From Blastocystis hominis (Eukaryota > Sar > Bigyra > Opalinata > Blastocystidae), in NCBI RefSeq assembly GCF_000151665.1, contig NW_013171822.1:124001-188000 (forward strand): a DNA stretch of 64,000 bases, written 5' to 3'. The translations under genes and the position numbers were made by a program. Positions 20,210-31,555 of this stretch are shown here, in pieces. The number at the start of each line of letters is the position of its first letter. Within the stretch, counting starts at the first letter, position 1. The notes beneath the pieces were generated by a model. It searched no databases and was not told the origin of the DNA. It saw only the letters and a list, made by a program, of their open reading frames with translations.

Positions 20210-23200
20210 TTATCGCAATAAAAACTCTCCCGCTCCGAAATGAATCGCCACCAGCAATCGCTCCCGCATGATCGCATCCGTCGAGTACTGCGGCAAATCC
20301 AGCTGGAAGAAGCACGTATGCGCGATAGGCAATCGATCGTTCCCCGCCTCGCTGTGATTCAGCTTGAACGGCCGCGGCCACACCACCTTGGGCAGGCGCG
20401 ATCGGCCCCACACAAACCGCAAGAAGGAGCTTCGATCCTTGTTCCCCAGCTCTTTCATCACGCGCCAGAATCGCTGCACCACTTCGTGCTCCTCCGTCCA
20501 TCCAATATACACCGTGTGCTGCTTCAACACTTCCACCGAAACCTACACGTTACTCCGTTTCCACGTTTCTACTTCCGGAACGCCCTGCACGGTCCGTTCC
20601 AATTGCTCCCACGTGAAAAGCGACAAGGCGCGCTGCGGAACCAGCGCGTAGACCCCCGACGCGATCGCCTCCGCGGCCTGCTTCCACTCATTCAGCCGAT
20701 AATCCAGCGCCAACTGCACGTATTTCTCGCGGTTCTCGAAGGAAACGCTCACCTGCGTGCCGCTGGGGATCAATTCCACCTCGTTCCCCGCGGAATCGAG
20801 CACGGAAAAGGTCAATCCGAAGAGATACTGGAAGTCTTCGGGGTCTCCGCTCTCTTCGAAGTCGCGCACCTGGTTCAGCGTGTTGATAAAAGTGCGATCG
20901 ACGCTCTCGACGTCTTCGCTGGTCACCGCGTCGCCGACGATCGTTTTCCAGATCGCGCTGCAGAGCTCGAAGGACATCAACTGCTTCGTTCGGATGGAGA
21001 TCCCGATCAGATTCCCCACGAAGCTGTACATCGCTAACGCGTCGCTGCTCTCGCGGTATTTGGGGTTCGGCACGAACGTCACGTCCTCGTTTTTCTCTTC
21101 GTTCTGCGCGTTGGGACTCGGAATGAACAAATCGATCCGATCCGAAAACAAATCTTCGATGCATCGCTCCATCATGTCGCGGTAAATCCCGCCCCAGTCC
21201 AAGCCCTGCTCCCCCTTGTACTTCACCGCCAACAACCGTTCGCGGGAATCCAGTTTCGCGCGCAAAACATCCACTTTAAACTTGCGTGTCTGTCTGAATA
21301 ACTGAGCGAACGTGCACTGCGACGTGATCGCGTTCCGCGCTTCTTCGTCGAATTCGGCGTCGCCCGCCATTTCGCTTCGCTCCAACTCGGTAAACGCGCG
21401 GCGATTGTCCAGCTCCACCACCGGATAGCAGTCTTTTCCGTGGTAGGTCGTCTGCAGAATCGACACTTCCAGCGCGTTTTCCTTCACCGCGGGGAAAATA
21501 TACCCGGTCAACCCTCCGAGGAGCTTTCCTAACGTGTTGATTCCGTCCTCCCAGGGCGAGCCGAGCTCGATTAAATGCACGACGCGCTGCAGCTGCGCGT
21601 TGAAGAACTGAATGAACGCTAATCGCATGCGGATTTCCTGCGGAGAGAACGAATTCAGTCCGTAATAGCGCGCTTTATCGTCGTCGGTGAGCGCGAAATC
21701 GGTGAGCGGAAACGTCAGCATCGTCGCGTGGTCCTTCGCGCAGCGCTGCTCCAACGCGCTGATCAACGACAAGTCCAAACGTCGCGTGAACCTGCGGAAA
21801 CACTGCACGATCTGCTCGAAGTTCGGCTGGTTCCACGGTTTCCCCGATAGCTGGAGAAACTGCTGGAGAAACGGCGCGGGCGGAATGGTTTGGCAGTAGA
21901 GGCAGCGCGTTAAGAGATAAACCGAATCGATGGCGGTGCGGAGCGAGTCTTCCAAGGGCGGAACGGACTCGCAGAAGGGAGGCAGAACGGCGGGGTCGTC
22001 GGGGATGGAGAGCGTTTTGAGCTGCCGAGCGTTCGCGTAGGACGCCAAGAACTCGATGAGAAGCGGGAGCTGGACGGGAACGACGGTCTCGGCGTTGATT
22101 TCCTCGCAGTAGCGAAGGACGATGGAGTACATTCCCTCGACGTTGGGCAGATCGCTCATGGCGATGTGGGAGGAATAGAGGAGGCGGATGAGCAGCTCGA
22201 TCACGCGCGATTTGAAGGGCATGCCGATGCTCCGCAGATAGCCAATCAGATTTCGCATTACGGTCTTGAAGAACTGCGTGTTGGACACGATTTTGGCCTT
22301 GCAGATCTCCATCGCCAGCTCCAACGCGAAGCAGTTCCAGTCGAAGCAGGAGCTCTGAAGCACGTCGCTGTCTCCAATCCAACGCACGTGCTCGAACGGC
22401 TGGATCATAAACGCGTAGCCCCAGGTGGGAACCGCTTTCGCGGTCGATTCGAACTGATAGCGAAGCTCATTCCCGCGGATCGTGAAGGGGCAGAACGTCG
22501 TCGAATCGCCCGTAAATTTCGCGATGACCTCCGCGTGGTTTTCGTCGCGGAAGAACGTCAGAACGGCGTTGGAGGCGTCGAGCTTGCATCGCCGATCGAA
22601 GACAACGCGGAGCCCTTCGACACCGGGCAGAATGACTTGATCTTCGTATTTGTTGCGGTCGAAGAGCGGGTGGAGCGACGACACGGAGAGCATTTTCATC
22701 TCGTCGTCCATGAATTGGATCGAAGAGGTGCGCTGGGAGTGTTTTTTGGGGAGAAGAAGATTGCTGCTCGACGAGGTGGATGGCGAGAAGGGCGTGATGG
22801 GGGAGAGGAGCGACGCAGAATCGGTCCAGACGCCCACTGTGAGCGATTTCATCAACTGCGGGGCTTTCGAGGACGACTGGGAGAGTTTCTTGAGCGAGAG
22901 TTTGAGAATTCGGAACAGGCAGCTCACGAGCGTGACTTGATTTTGCTTGGACGGATTCAGGATTCGATTGTTCGCGTTGGAGACGAACGTGTACTTCGTC
23001 AGTCGAACCAAATCGTCGCACGACAGCGGCCAGGCCTCCAGCACGTCCAGCTCGTTGCACTGCGCGTAGTACAGCAAGCAAATGAACAATTCGCGGATGT
23101 ACTTCATCGCCAACACCGTGCAGATTCGACCCGTCGTGCCGCGAAGCAATTTCACGTTCCCAATATAATACAAAAGACGATCTTTGTGAAGCGCCACGCT

Positions 23201-26200
23201 CTCCATCGGAAAGATCTTCTCCTGCAGAATCCCACTGTCCGAATTTAACTGACTCAGCGTTACTTTTCTCGGCGTAATCGCGGTTATCACGCCGGTTTCG
23301 GGGATGGGGGAATACAGAACGCTTTTCGGAGTTACCGACGCCACAACGCCGATGACACTGTTCATGTTCTGCAGTTGCGACGGATTGAATCGCTGCAATC
23401 GCGTGAAGGAAGGAATCACCGAGCGAAGCGTTTCTTCCGTAATGGCCGTTTCGGGAGTTTCATTGCTGATCAGCTGCTCGCGGATTCCGAGCTCCATATC
23501 CGCGAGAATCGCATCGTCCTGATTGGTCAGTTCGTCTTCTGGGATCTGCAACGGACTGGCAAGATCCTGCAGAACGGACGGAGGATTCTCGGTTAGATAA
23601 TTAAACGCGCCGGTTTCTTCGTCGTTCATGTGCTACAGATGAGAGATTCGTTTTTACTGGAACGTACCAATAGCACGGCATACGCGACATTCACATCGAC
23701 GCGACACAACGCTGCGAGTTCTTCCGCGGCCTTCATTCGTTTTTCGTTGCGAACCACCTTCGGTCCTTCGGGTTCTTCCATCATTAAAACTTCCTCGTCG
23801 TATTCTTTGTTGAATCCAAACTGCGGATCGACGCGTTCGCGGCCTCGCAGCACTTCGCCGTCCTCTTCATTCTGCAGCTCCATCGGCAACAAGCGAGCCG
23901 AGCCGACGTACGTATCGATGAGATACTCGATGAACCAGTTGAAGTATTGACGAACGATCAGCGTGTTGAAGGAAACGTTGCAGGGAAGCGGCTGAACGGC
24001 GATTTGGATGAGGCGCGAGATGGTTTCCGTGCGAAGACAGCGAACCAACGAGTTGTTGGAAATGACGAGATGGTTGGTGCAACGCACGCAGTAGAGGAAG
24101 AGAATGACGTTCTGCAGCTCGGAGGGCGAAAGCTGAAGATCGGACGTGTTGAAGAAGTGCATTTCGGCGGATGGAAGCGAAAACAGCTCGGCGTTCAGCT
24201 GGACGCGCTGGATGATTCGCTGAATCGGGGTCAAAAGCTGCTTGAACTGATCGCCTTCGTCGTGCGGAGGCTCGATTCGATCCACCACATCGAACACGTA
24301 ATTGTTGATGTACCGAGGCGTTTCGATTTTGTCCAGCAGCACCAACGCCTCGCCCATCGACCGGTGGTATTTGATGATCGAGCCGGTTCCCTGGCTTTGA
24401 TACGCCGTGTGGATCAGCGTCGAGATGTCGTTCTCTCCCTCCATTAAAAATTCGTGGATTCGGATTCGACATCCCGCGTATAACCGCGGGGTAATCGCCC
24501 CCAAGACCTTCAAAACCGCGGTTGCCATGCAGAACCAGGGCGTTCGGCTCCGCAGCATCGCGTGGAAACCCAACGCAGCCCCCATCGTCTGTCCTGTTCT
24601 TTCTTCTTCTTCGAGTTGCGACGCCGCGAAGTCGAGAATGTTCTGGAACACGCGGATGGTCAGTCCACGCCAAACCGATTGGCGCATGAGCACACGGAGC
24701 AAATACGCGACTTCCTCCGCGAAGACGAGCGAGCAGAACGAGGCGGTCTGCCCGTCGGGTCGGATGTACATGGCGCAGAGCCCCACGAAGATTTGCTGCC
24801 GCGTGATCAGCACTTCTTCGAGATAGGACGCTTTGGCGGGGATGGAATAGGCGGGAGAGGAAGGACAGAGCGTGTTGTAGATGAATGGGAAGAACGCACA
24901 GCACAACGCGCAGGACGTTCGCTCGCCGACCATCGCGCCGGGACAGCTATCGCTGTGCGACACGAGATGTAATAAAAAGTAAATGAACGCTTCGCGCTTG
25001 GCTTCGGAAATGGGCTCGGATTGAGGGAAATAAGGAGGCTGCAAGAGCGGGTTCTTTCGAATCGATTCGGTTTCCGGAGTGCCGGTTGGGACTTCCGAAA
25101 ACGAGCAATGTGGCGATTCGAACACGGGCGGAATGAAATCCGTGGTGGGGATAATGTATTGCAGTAGCATCGTTGCGAGCTTCTGATGGCGAGGCGAGTA
25201 GTAAACCATCTCCCAGACGCGATTGCCGTATTCTTTCCAGGGAAGCACGGCCGAAGCACGTGTCCGCGAGATGAACAGCATCAACGCGAGATAGGAACTG
25301 ATCACGCCTTCCGCGGCGGAGATGAGCATGTCCGTCGCGATCATTCCGCGCATAATGTTTTTCTCATCGTATTTCTTAACACACGTGTAAGGGTTTCCGA
25401 TCGTATTGTTCGCGTTATAACTAATCGGAGCGTACGGCTGCCACGCTGCGCATCGCTCTCGCATCACACGCTGCATTCGCGCGAAGAACCGAGCGAACTG
25501 ATCGAAGATCTGCTGCGTGGTGTAGAGATACGGCACGCTTTGCCGAATGAAAAGATTCGAGACGTCGGTAAGCGTCCAGTTGTAAAGCGTTTCTTTGTTT
25601 TGGGCTGGACTCAATCGCGAACGCGACACCGAATCCGAGAACTGCTGGATCAGCAGAATGGTATAGGCGAGACGGATCTGATTGGCCAATGACAAGACAG
25701 CCGCGGGGAAAATGCCGGGAAAGGAATCGTGGATGTTGACGTAGGTGCTGTTTTCTTGGATTTCGCGGAACATTTTGTGGAAATGAGAGGACGAAAGCGA
25801 GATGGGAGACTGCGATAACGCGTCCCAGAAAATCCCCGGAGAAATGAGAAGGTCTTTCGAATAATCGTTGGCCATTTCGTACCATTTGCAGAGCTTCCAC
25901 ATGTTGGATTCGAGAGAGGACAACAAATCCAACTGCACTGCAAAGTAGGGGAGTTTTGGCGATGCGATGGTGGACAAGAACCAGAGAATCGCACCGCCTA
26001 AATGCCACTGCAATTGATCCACGCATTTTCCAAATTCTTCTTTCAAATATTCACAGAATTGCTGTAACGATTCGATTAATTGCCTCATCACGTCATGCGA
26101 CGCGCCTTCGCAGTTTTCCAAATAATCAATTCCGTAGCTTCCTTCGCGTCTCCGTCGTCCTGTGTGATATCCGCCCACAAAACGGTTCGAAAACACCGTC

Positions 26201-29200
26201 ATTTCGTGAAAGATGCCGAGCAAAAACAGACGACTGGCTTGCGGGAATTCGGCGATTTGTTGCATAAATTGAATGCCCTCGGTGAAGATTCGACGCTTAT
26301 TCATCGCATTGTTCGTCCGTCGAATCAAACTCTCTTTCAAATGCTTCACCGAAACCGTCGTATTGATGTACAGATACTTATACACACAACTCAGAAGCAG
26401 TTCTTCGATTGTCTCGGGAATGCTTCCCTTCTCTTCGATCATCAACGAGCTGTTCTTTCGCAGCGACGCCAAAATCTTCTCTCTCCCATTCACCAGCGTT
26501 TCGTTTTCTCCGTTTCCACGTTTGGTTTCTTCATTGAGATCCCAAGGCGGATTTAACTCCATCAGCAATTCCAGTTTTTGAAGTAAAAGCGTGGCATAAT
26601 CTTCATACGTCATCATATAAACCAAATCGCGCTCTTCGTTTCGATCCAGATTCCCAGCCATCGGACTGTCTTTCACCAAAGGCGATCGCAGCAGCACTTT
26701 CGACTTCAATTCAGTGGACGATTTCGCGGGTCGCAATGGCTCCTCATCGTCTACGAAACTCATAATGCGACGCAATTGAAGGCGTCGTTCGGAAGGAAGC
26801 GAGCTGAGATTGGCTTCTTGGAACTGCGAATCGAGGCGAAGTCGCGCGCTTTCGGATCGACCGAGCGAGGAAACGCTGTTATGTCGAAACGCAGTGACTG
26901 TCTGCGAAGCTGCGAAGTTATAGTTGATACTGGAGTGGGCGCAGAACTCCTGCTTCTTCCTTCTACAGTGTTCTCGGAAGGAAATGACGGGTCTCCAGAG
27001 GAATTCGAGCTGTTTTGGGACGTTGGGAGTGTGTCCCTCGCTGAGAGATCGGTAGGCTTCGATTAGCAGTTTGTCGTATTTGAAGAGATGAACGAGAGCG
27101 CAGAAGAGTTTGAGTTCTAAATTGACGTTGATGGGTTGCCGCTTTCGTTTCCACGCGGGCTCAGGGAAGTGGGAATCCATCCAGTCGTGAATGGAATCGA
27201 ATTCGCTGAGTTCGTTTTCGAAGATGGAATCGAGAAATGTGGCTTTTCGGCTGGATCTAAAAGAGGTTAGAAACGGCAATGAAACAAGAAAGAGAGATAT
27301 TGAATCAAGAATGAAATGGGTGAATAGATCATTAATGAGAAAATGATGATATGAATCAACCGAAATAAATCGAAATGATTCATTCAATTCATTCAATTCA
27401 TTCATTTCATTCAATGACTCATTCAATTCAATTCATTCATTCCATTTGTTTACCTACATTAATCCCCCACTAAACAAATAACTCTCCAACAGACAGCAAA
27501 AATCATCCCTTCCCTCCACATAGTTGAAATGATAGCACGAAAAGTGATACTTCGTATCCGTCGAAATCAACAAATGAAACAACGTCACGTGCCACGCCAA
27601 CGACGCAGGCACCGTCGTGTATTCCTTCTGATACACCGATTTCACCAGCAAATCGTCCTTCGTCTGCTGCAGCGACTTCGACACGTGAATCGCCGACATC
27701 AATCGACACCACAGCAACGTCATTTCGTGCAGATCGCTTCTTAAACTGCTCGCAATGTGGTGGCAGAACTCCTCCAAATACAGCATCGACAACAAATGCA
27801 TAAACAACACGCCCAGCACCGTTTCATTCAACGACGTCATCACAATCGCTTGGGTTGAAGGGGATTCAGAAATCGTCGCGATCACACACGACAGAATGCG
27901 AACACTGGAGCTGAGCAGCTGCATCAGATAGCCTTCTAGAATCAGCGATTCGGTTCGCTGACAGGACGTATCGCCGACTGCTTGCGAGAGCAGATAGATT
28001 TGAAAGGGAAACAAAACGGAGTGAAGCAGAAGATAACTCAAAGTGCTCGGCGAATACGCGTTGTTCAGCTTTTTGCGGTTTTGGAGAAACGAGAGAAACT
28101 CGGTTTCCACGAAATTCACGATTTTCTCGATGGAGAGAAGCGATTTCCCTGCGAAGGCTTCTATTTTGGAGTGATCGGGGTTTGAACGATACCATCCACC
28201 GGCGCCAACGCATCGAAATCGGGTAACAAATTCGCGAGTTGTTCCTTGGAAAGAAACTGAAAGAGCGCTCGCTTGCCTCGCAGCGACTTTCCACACAGAT
28301 AATGCGTCACATACCGACTCCAAAACGCTACATTTGACTCCTTCGCTTGTCGCTCTACTCTCCGCACAGTCCAAAAACCCGCCCAGCGGCACGTACGAGT
28401 CCTTCAACATCGGATTGACCTCCACGACATCGAAACAGTTCTCGTATCCATAGCGATACGCGTTGTGTCCGCCGTTATCCCAATGCACCGTGATCTAGTT
28501 CGAAGCCACTCGCCTGCCCCACTCCCATGTCCTTCATTCCTTTCCATTCTTTCCGACGAATCACGGTGCCTTCCGCGTTCCCGTCTTGGTTTCCCCACAT
28601 CCAGTCCGGACCGCGAACCACGCGATCGCCTGGCTCCAAAGGAGGGTACAAAACTGCGCGGTCATTCTCCATTTCGAGACGTACAGGCCTTTTCGTCGTC
28701 GTAGATGTCGTGCATCGGACAGAACTCGAGGTGACAGGCGTTTCTGATGAGAAAAGGAAGTTGAAAAGTACCCGCAGGTACATGCCGTGAGGCTTCCAGG
28801 ATAGGCGGGTCGTAGAGACGCGCGATGGACCTGAGCAGAGCGGAGAATGCTGAAAATCATACGGAGAAAGAAGAAAAACCGCTGCAGAAATTTTAAGACC
28901 GCATTACGACGAATAAATGTTTCTTCGTAGGGAGTGGAGATATGAACGAGCATCGATAATTCCTAAGGTAAAATAGTGGAAAATAACGACTTGAAAAGAG
29001 GACAGTTCATACTTGCTGTCGTCCTTTTGGCGAAGAATACCTGAACTTGCCTTCAGTACAAAATTCTTGATACTTTCATAATCTAATTGGTGAGAGGAGA
29101 ATTCGTGGAAAATCTACATTCCTTCCGTTCATTTTCAGGCAAGCGCAATTTTTGCTCGTTGGCAAGGTGAATCGAGCATCCCTCACGAAAAGGAGCTGCA

Positions 29201-29359
29201 AGTGGTGGAGTGTCTGAGAATATTCTTTCTACTACAGACAATATAAAGTTTGTAGAGCACCGCTCCTAGAAATAATGTTATCTCAAAATTACAAACAAAA
29301 TACCACCCTTCTCCACCAATGCAGTCATAGTCGTCACAGACAAACTGTTCTGACGACAT
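20210..29359 (-). CDS. Giant HECT E3 ubiquitin ligase with MIB/HERC2 domain
   Basis: Transfers ubiquitin through a HECT-domain thioester. Domain order: N-terminal Cys-containing segment (VCDDYDCIGGEGWYF); Cys/His cluster (CTCGNACHLEFCPMHD); MIB/HERC2 domain (GDRVVRGPDWMWGNQDG ... ITVHWDNGGHNAYRYGYENC); long helical middle; UBA-like segment (ELAALCRVDVNVAYAVLL); C-terminal HECT with catalytic Cys in LPIAHTCFFQLDLPQYS. Small introns (28-35 nt) follow codons for ...WYF, ERKE, SSFQ, FLQR, TCG, DEKA, MKDMG, YAVLL and QGVPE (20543-20572). One long intron, 27257-27457 (201 nt), holds a GAATGAATT-rich repeat and rejoins ...SGGL to ISSRKATF. A further 39-nt in-frame intron at 26481-26519 is possible. 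The architecture recalls HECTD1/HERC2, without RCC1 or ankyrin repeats that I can see. The start at 29359 is tentative. Confidence 0.85.
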
Positions 29360-29433
29360 TCTGTCAATAGTCGAAAACCAAGTGTAAGATAAAAACAGAA
29401 ATGGAATGGGCACAATTCGTATCCTTATTTTTT

Positions 29434-29441
29434 AACAAACA
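29434..29441 (-). terminator. TGTTTGTT 3'-end motif of MORN-LRR gene A
   Basis: Perfect minus-strand octamer about 20 nt past the proposed TAG at 29463-29465. It supports the gene ending here, roughly 75 bp before the HECT start. Confidence 0.55.
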
Positions 29442-29462
29442 TGTTTAAAGTCTCACATAATT

Positions 29463-30924
29463 CTATGAAGGCACTGCAAAAAATAATCGCTTTCTACTTC
29501 TTAAAAGCATACGCATATCTACCTTCACACCGGATCGAGGTATACTTCGAAAAAGGCACAGAACGAAACTGAATATTTGGAAAAGGTACGTTACATATTC
29601 CTACAAGTCAAATTCGCCATATGACTCCCACTTCGAATGAAGACCGTGGAGAAATTAGCAAAACAAAAAGATCCAAATGCTACATTCTGAAGATTGGGTA
29701 GAAACACAAGGCACAACGAGCCGTTCCATCCCGTCATTCCTTGAAAAGAGTTATCACCAAAAGAGAGAGAATGGAGAGAAGACATAACTATCATGAATCA
29801 AACTTCGCAATGGAACATTGGATTTTGACGTTCTTTACGTGATGGAAACAGGCGTTTTCAAAGACGATCTGCTTAATATCCGGTAGTTCTATGGACACAA
29901 ATGCAAACGAGAAATACCACTCAGAAGAAGACATTCACATTCGGAAAAGCAAGATGCTCCAATAAATAGAGATTTTAAATTTGGCAATTCTAGAGAGTTA
30001 GAAAGTGATTAAGCACAAACTTGAAATCGAAACAGTGTTGATTTTTTGAAACGAATTCGATTCGATTCGAATCCATTCAAGAGCATTCAACTGTTGAATT
30101 GCTAGGGAAAAAAGCGAGTTTGACGGTGAAAGGAAAAAAGAATTTTGCTTCACATGCAATTCTTTTAATTGAAACAACCAAGAAAGATCAACATCCCCGA
30201 ACAAATATACAGTTTCGCTCGGAAATGTCAATTTCTTTGTCATTGGCGTTATAGGATGCTTATCAGATCGAGCATTATAAACCACAGACGTTTCTAAATG
30301 GCAATTATTTAGCCAATACCCATCATACACCACTGACTGATTCCTTGCCAAAACTCTTCCCACTCCATAACGCACATCATTGTGTAACATCCCATCATAC
30401 ATAGGAATATCACTACAATAATGGTAGGTTATCCCATAGCATATATTTCTACTGCCATATCGAAAGCCAGTATATACCAATTCCCCTTTTTCATTGTAAA
30501 GACTTCCCCATCCGCAAGCTTCTCCACAATAAACCTTCCCCTCCCATCTATCTCCCTTGTCTGACAAATCTAATATGTCGTCTTGAAGGTTGACACCGTC
30601 AAAAACACTAACTACAACATTATTCACCACATTGTAGATTCCAATAAGAGAATGGCGCTTCTTATCAACAACAAACATTTCTCCATTCAAAACTCCATCC
30701 TTCCAACTCATTTGTATAATGGAGTCGTCCTCATAAAAGACACCATCACCATCCGGTTTTAAGGACTTATTAAGATTTACAAACAAGTTCTTTGATGGAA
30801 TTAGCACAACATCTCCAATACTGTATCTGTAGTGAATCACTGGAAGAATTTGCCTGATTATACTCATTCTTGGTATTTTTGCAGTGGTTTCGGAATAGAA
30901 CTCTGCGCATGAATTCCTTTTCAT
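29463..30924 (-). CDS. MORN-repeat / LRR protein A
   Basis: Starts at ATG 30924. The N-terminal half has MORN-type repeats (MSWKDGVLNGEMF; GWGSLYNEKGELVYTGFRYG; YDGMLHNDVRYGVGRV; VVYDGYWLNN), motifs that often bind lipids or organise the cytoskeleton. The C-terminal half has BspA-like LRRs (LKELHVKQNSFF, LEWIRIESNSF). After the first long exon, four introns of about 31, 29, 29 and 36 nt, all in phase 1, separate LRR exons starting with codons such as LPNLKSLFIGASCF and LPDIKQIVFENACF. The last exon ends at TAG 29463, with TGTTTGTT just beyond. No signal peptide or membrane segment seen; function unknown. Confidence 0.68.
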
Positions 30925-31555
30925 TAAAGAATATCGATTACGAAATGAGAGGAAGTAGACAAATAAAAATACAGTAGAGAATGAAAACTTAGAACAAGGA
31001 GGGAAAATGGATTGTATCCTAAATAAACGAGTTTCAATGAGAATAATACTGTGTCTTAAAAATCAAAAATAAACAACTAAAGAGCAAATCGTGCTATAAA
31101 TACATAATAGTGCTTTAAGTCGAAAGTGCACCTTTACCAAACACAACAAGAAATTCAAGACAAACCGTAATAGATCCTCGCGTCAAAGTGTTTATCAAAA
31201 CCTCAAAAAAGAGCAAGGAATCAATTGAAAACAGTATGAAGGTATTGTGGAAGAGATGGAATAGTCATAGTAACATAGTATGCGAGTAAAACATATCACT
31301 ATATCGTAGAAGTGGGAATAATAAGTTCGAAAATGTTTCATCTTTAGATGAATCACCTTTGGTACATTACCGGAATGTTTTAGCCAAGTTCTGAAAGGGA
31401 AGGTTTGGGATATTGATGATATTATTTAATTTACGTTTAATAGAGAGTATGAAACAAGCAGAGCTACTTCATAATAGTCCATACAAAAAAGACATTGTTC
31501 TCTTTTAATTGTTACTTATCTAGTATCAGGCAGTCAGATAGCGCAGGCGCAACAT
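30925..31555. other. Intergenic stretch between MORN-LRR genes A and B
   Basis: AT-rich; no coding frame recognised. It probably holds the promoter of gene A and the 3' end of gene B. Confidence 0.45.

Noticed and set aside
27120-27160. Another introner-like intron (GTGGAAACGAAAG...)
   Set aside because: The only GT-AG span tested is 38 nt and breaks the well-supported downstream HECT-gene frame.
27258-27426. Asn-Glu-Leu-rich N-terminus of a separate protein starting near 27426
   Set aside because: It is translated microsatellite inside the 201-nt intron; splicing joins the flanking exons in frame.
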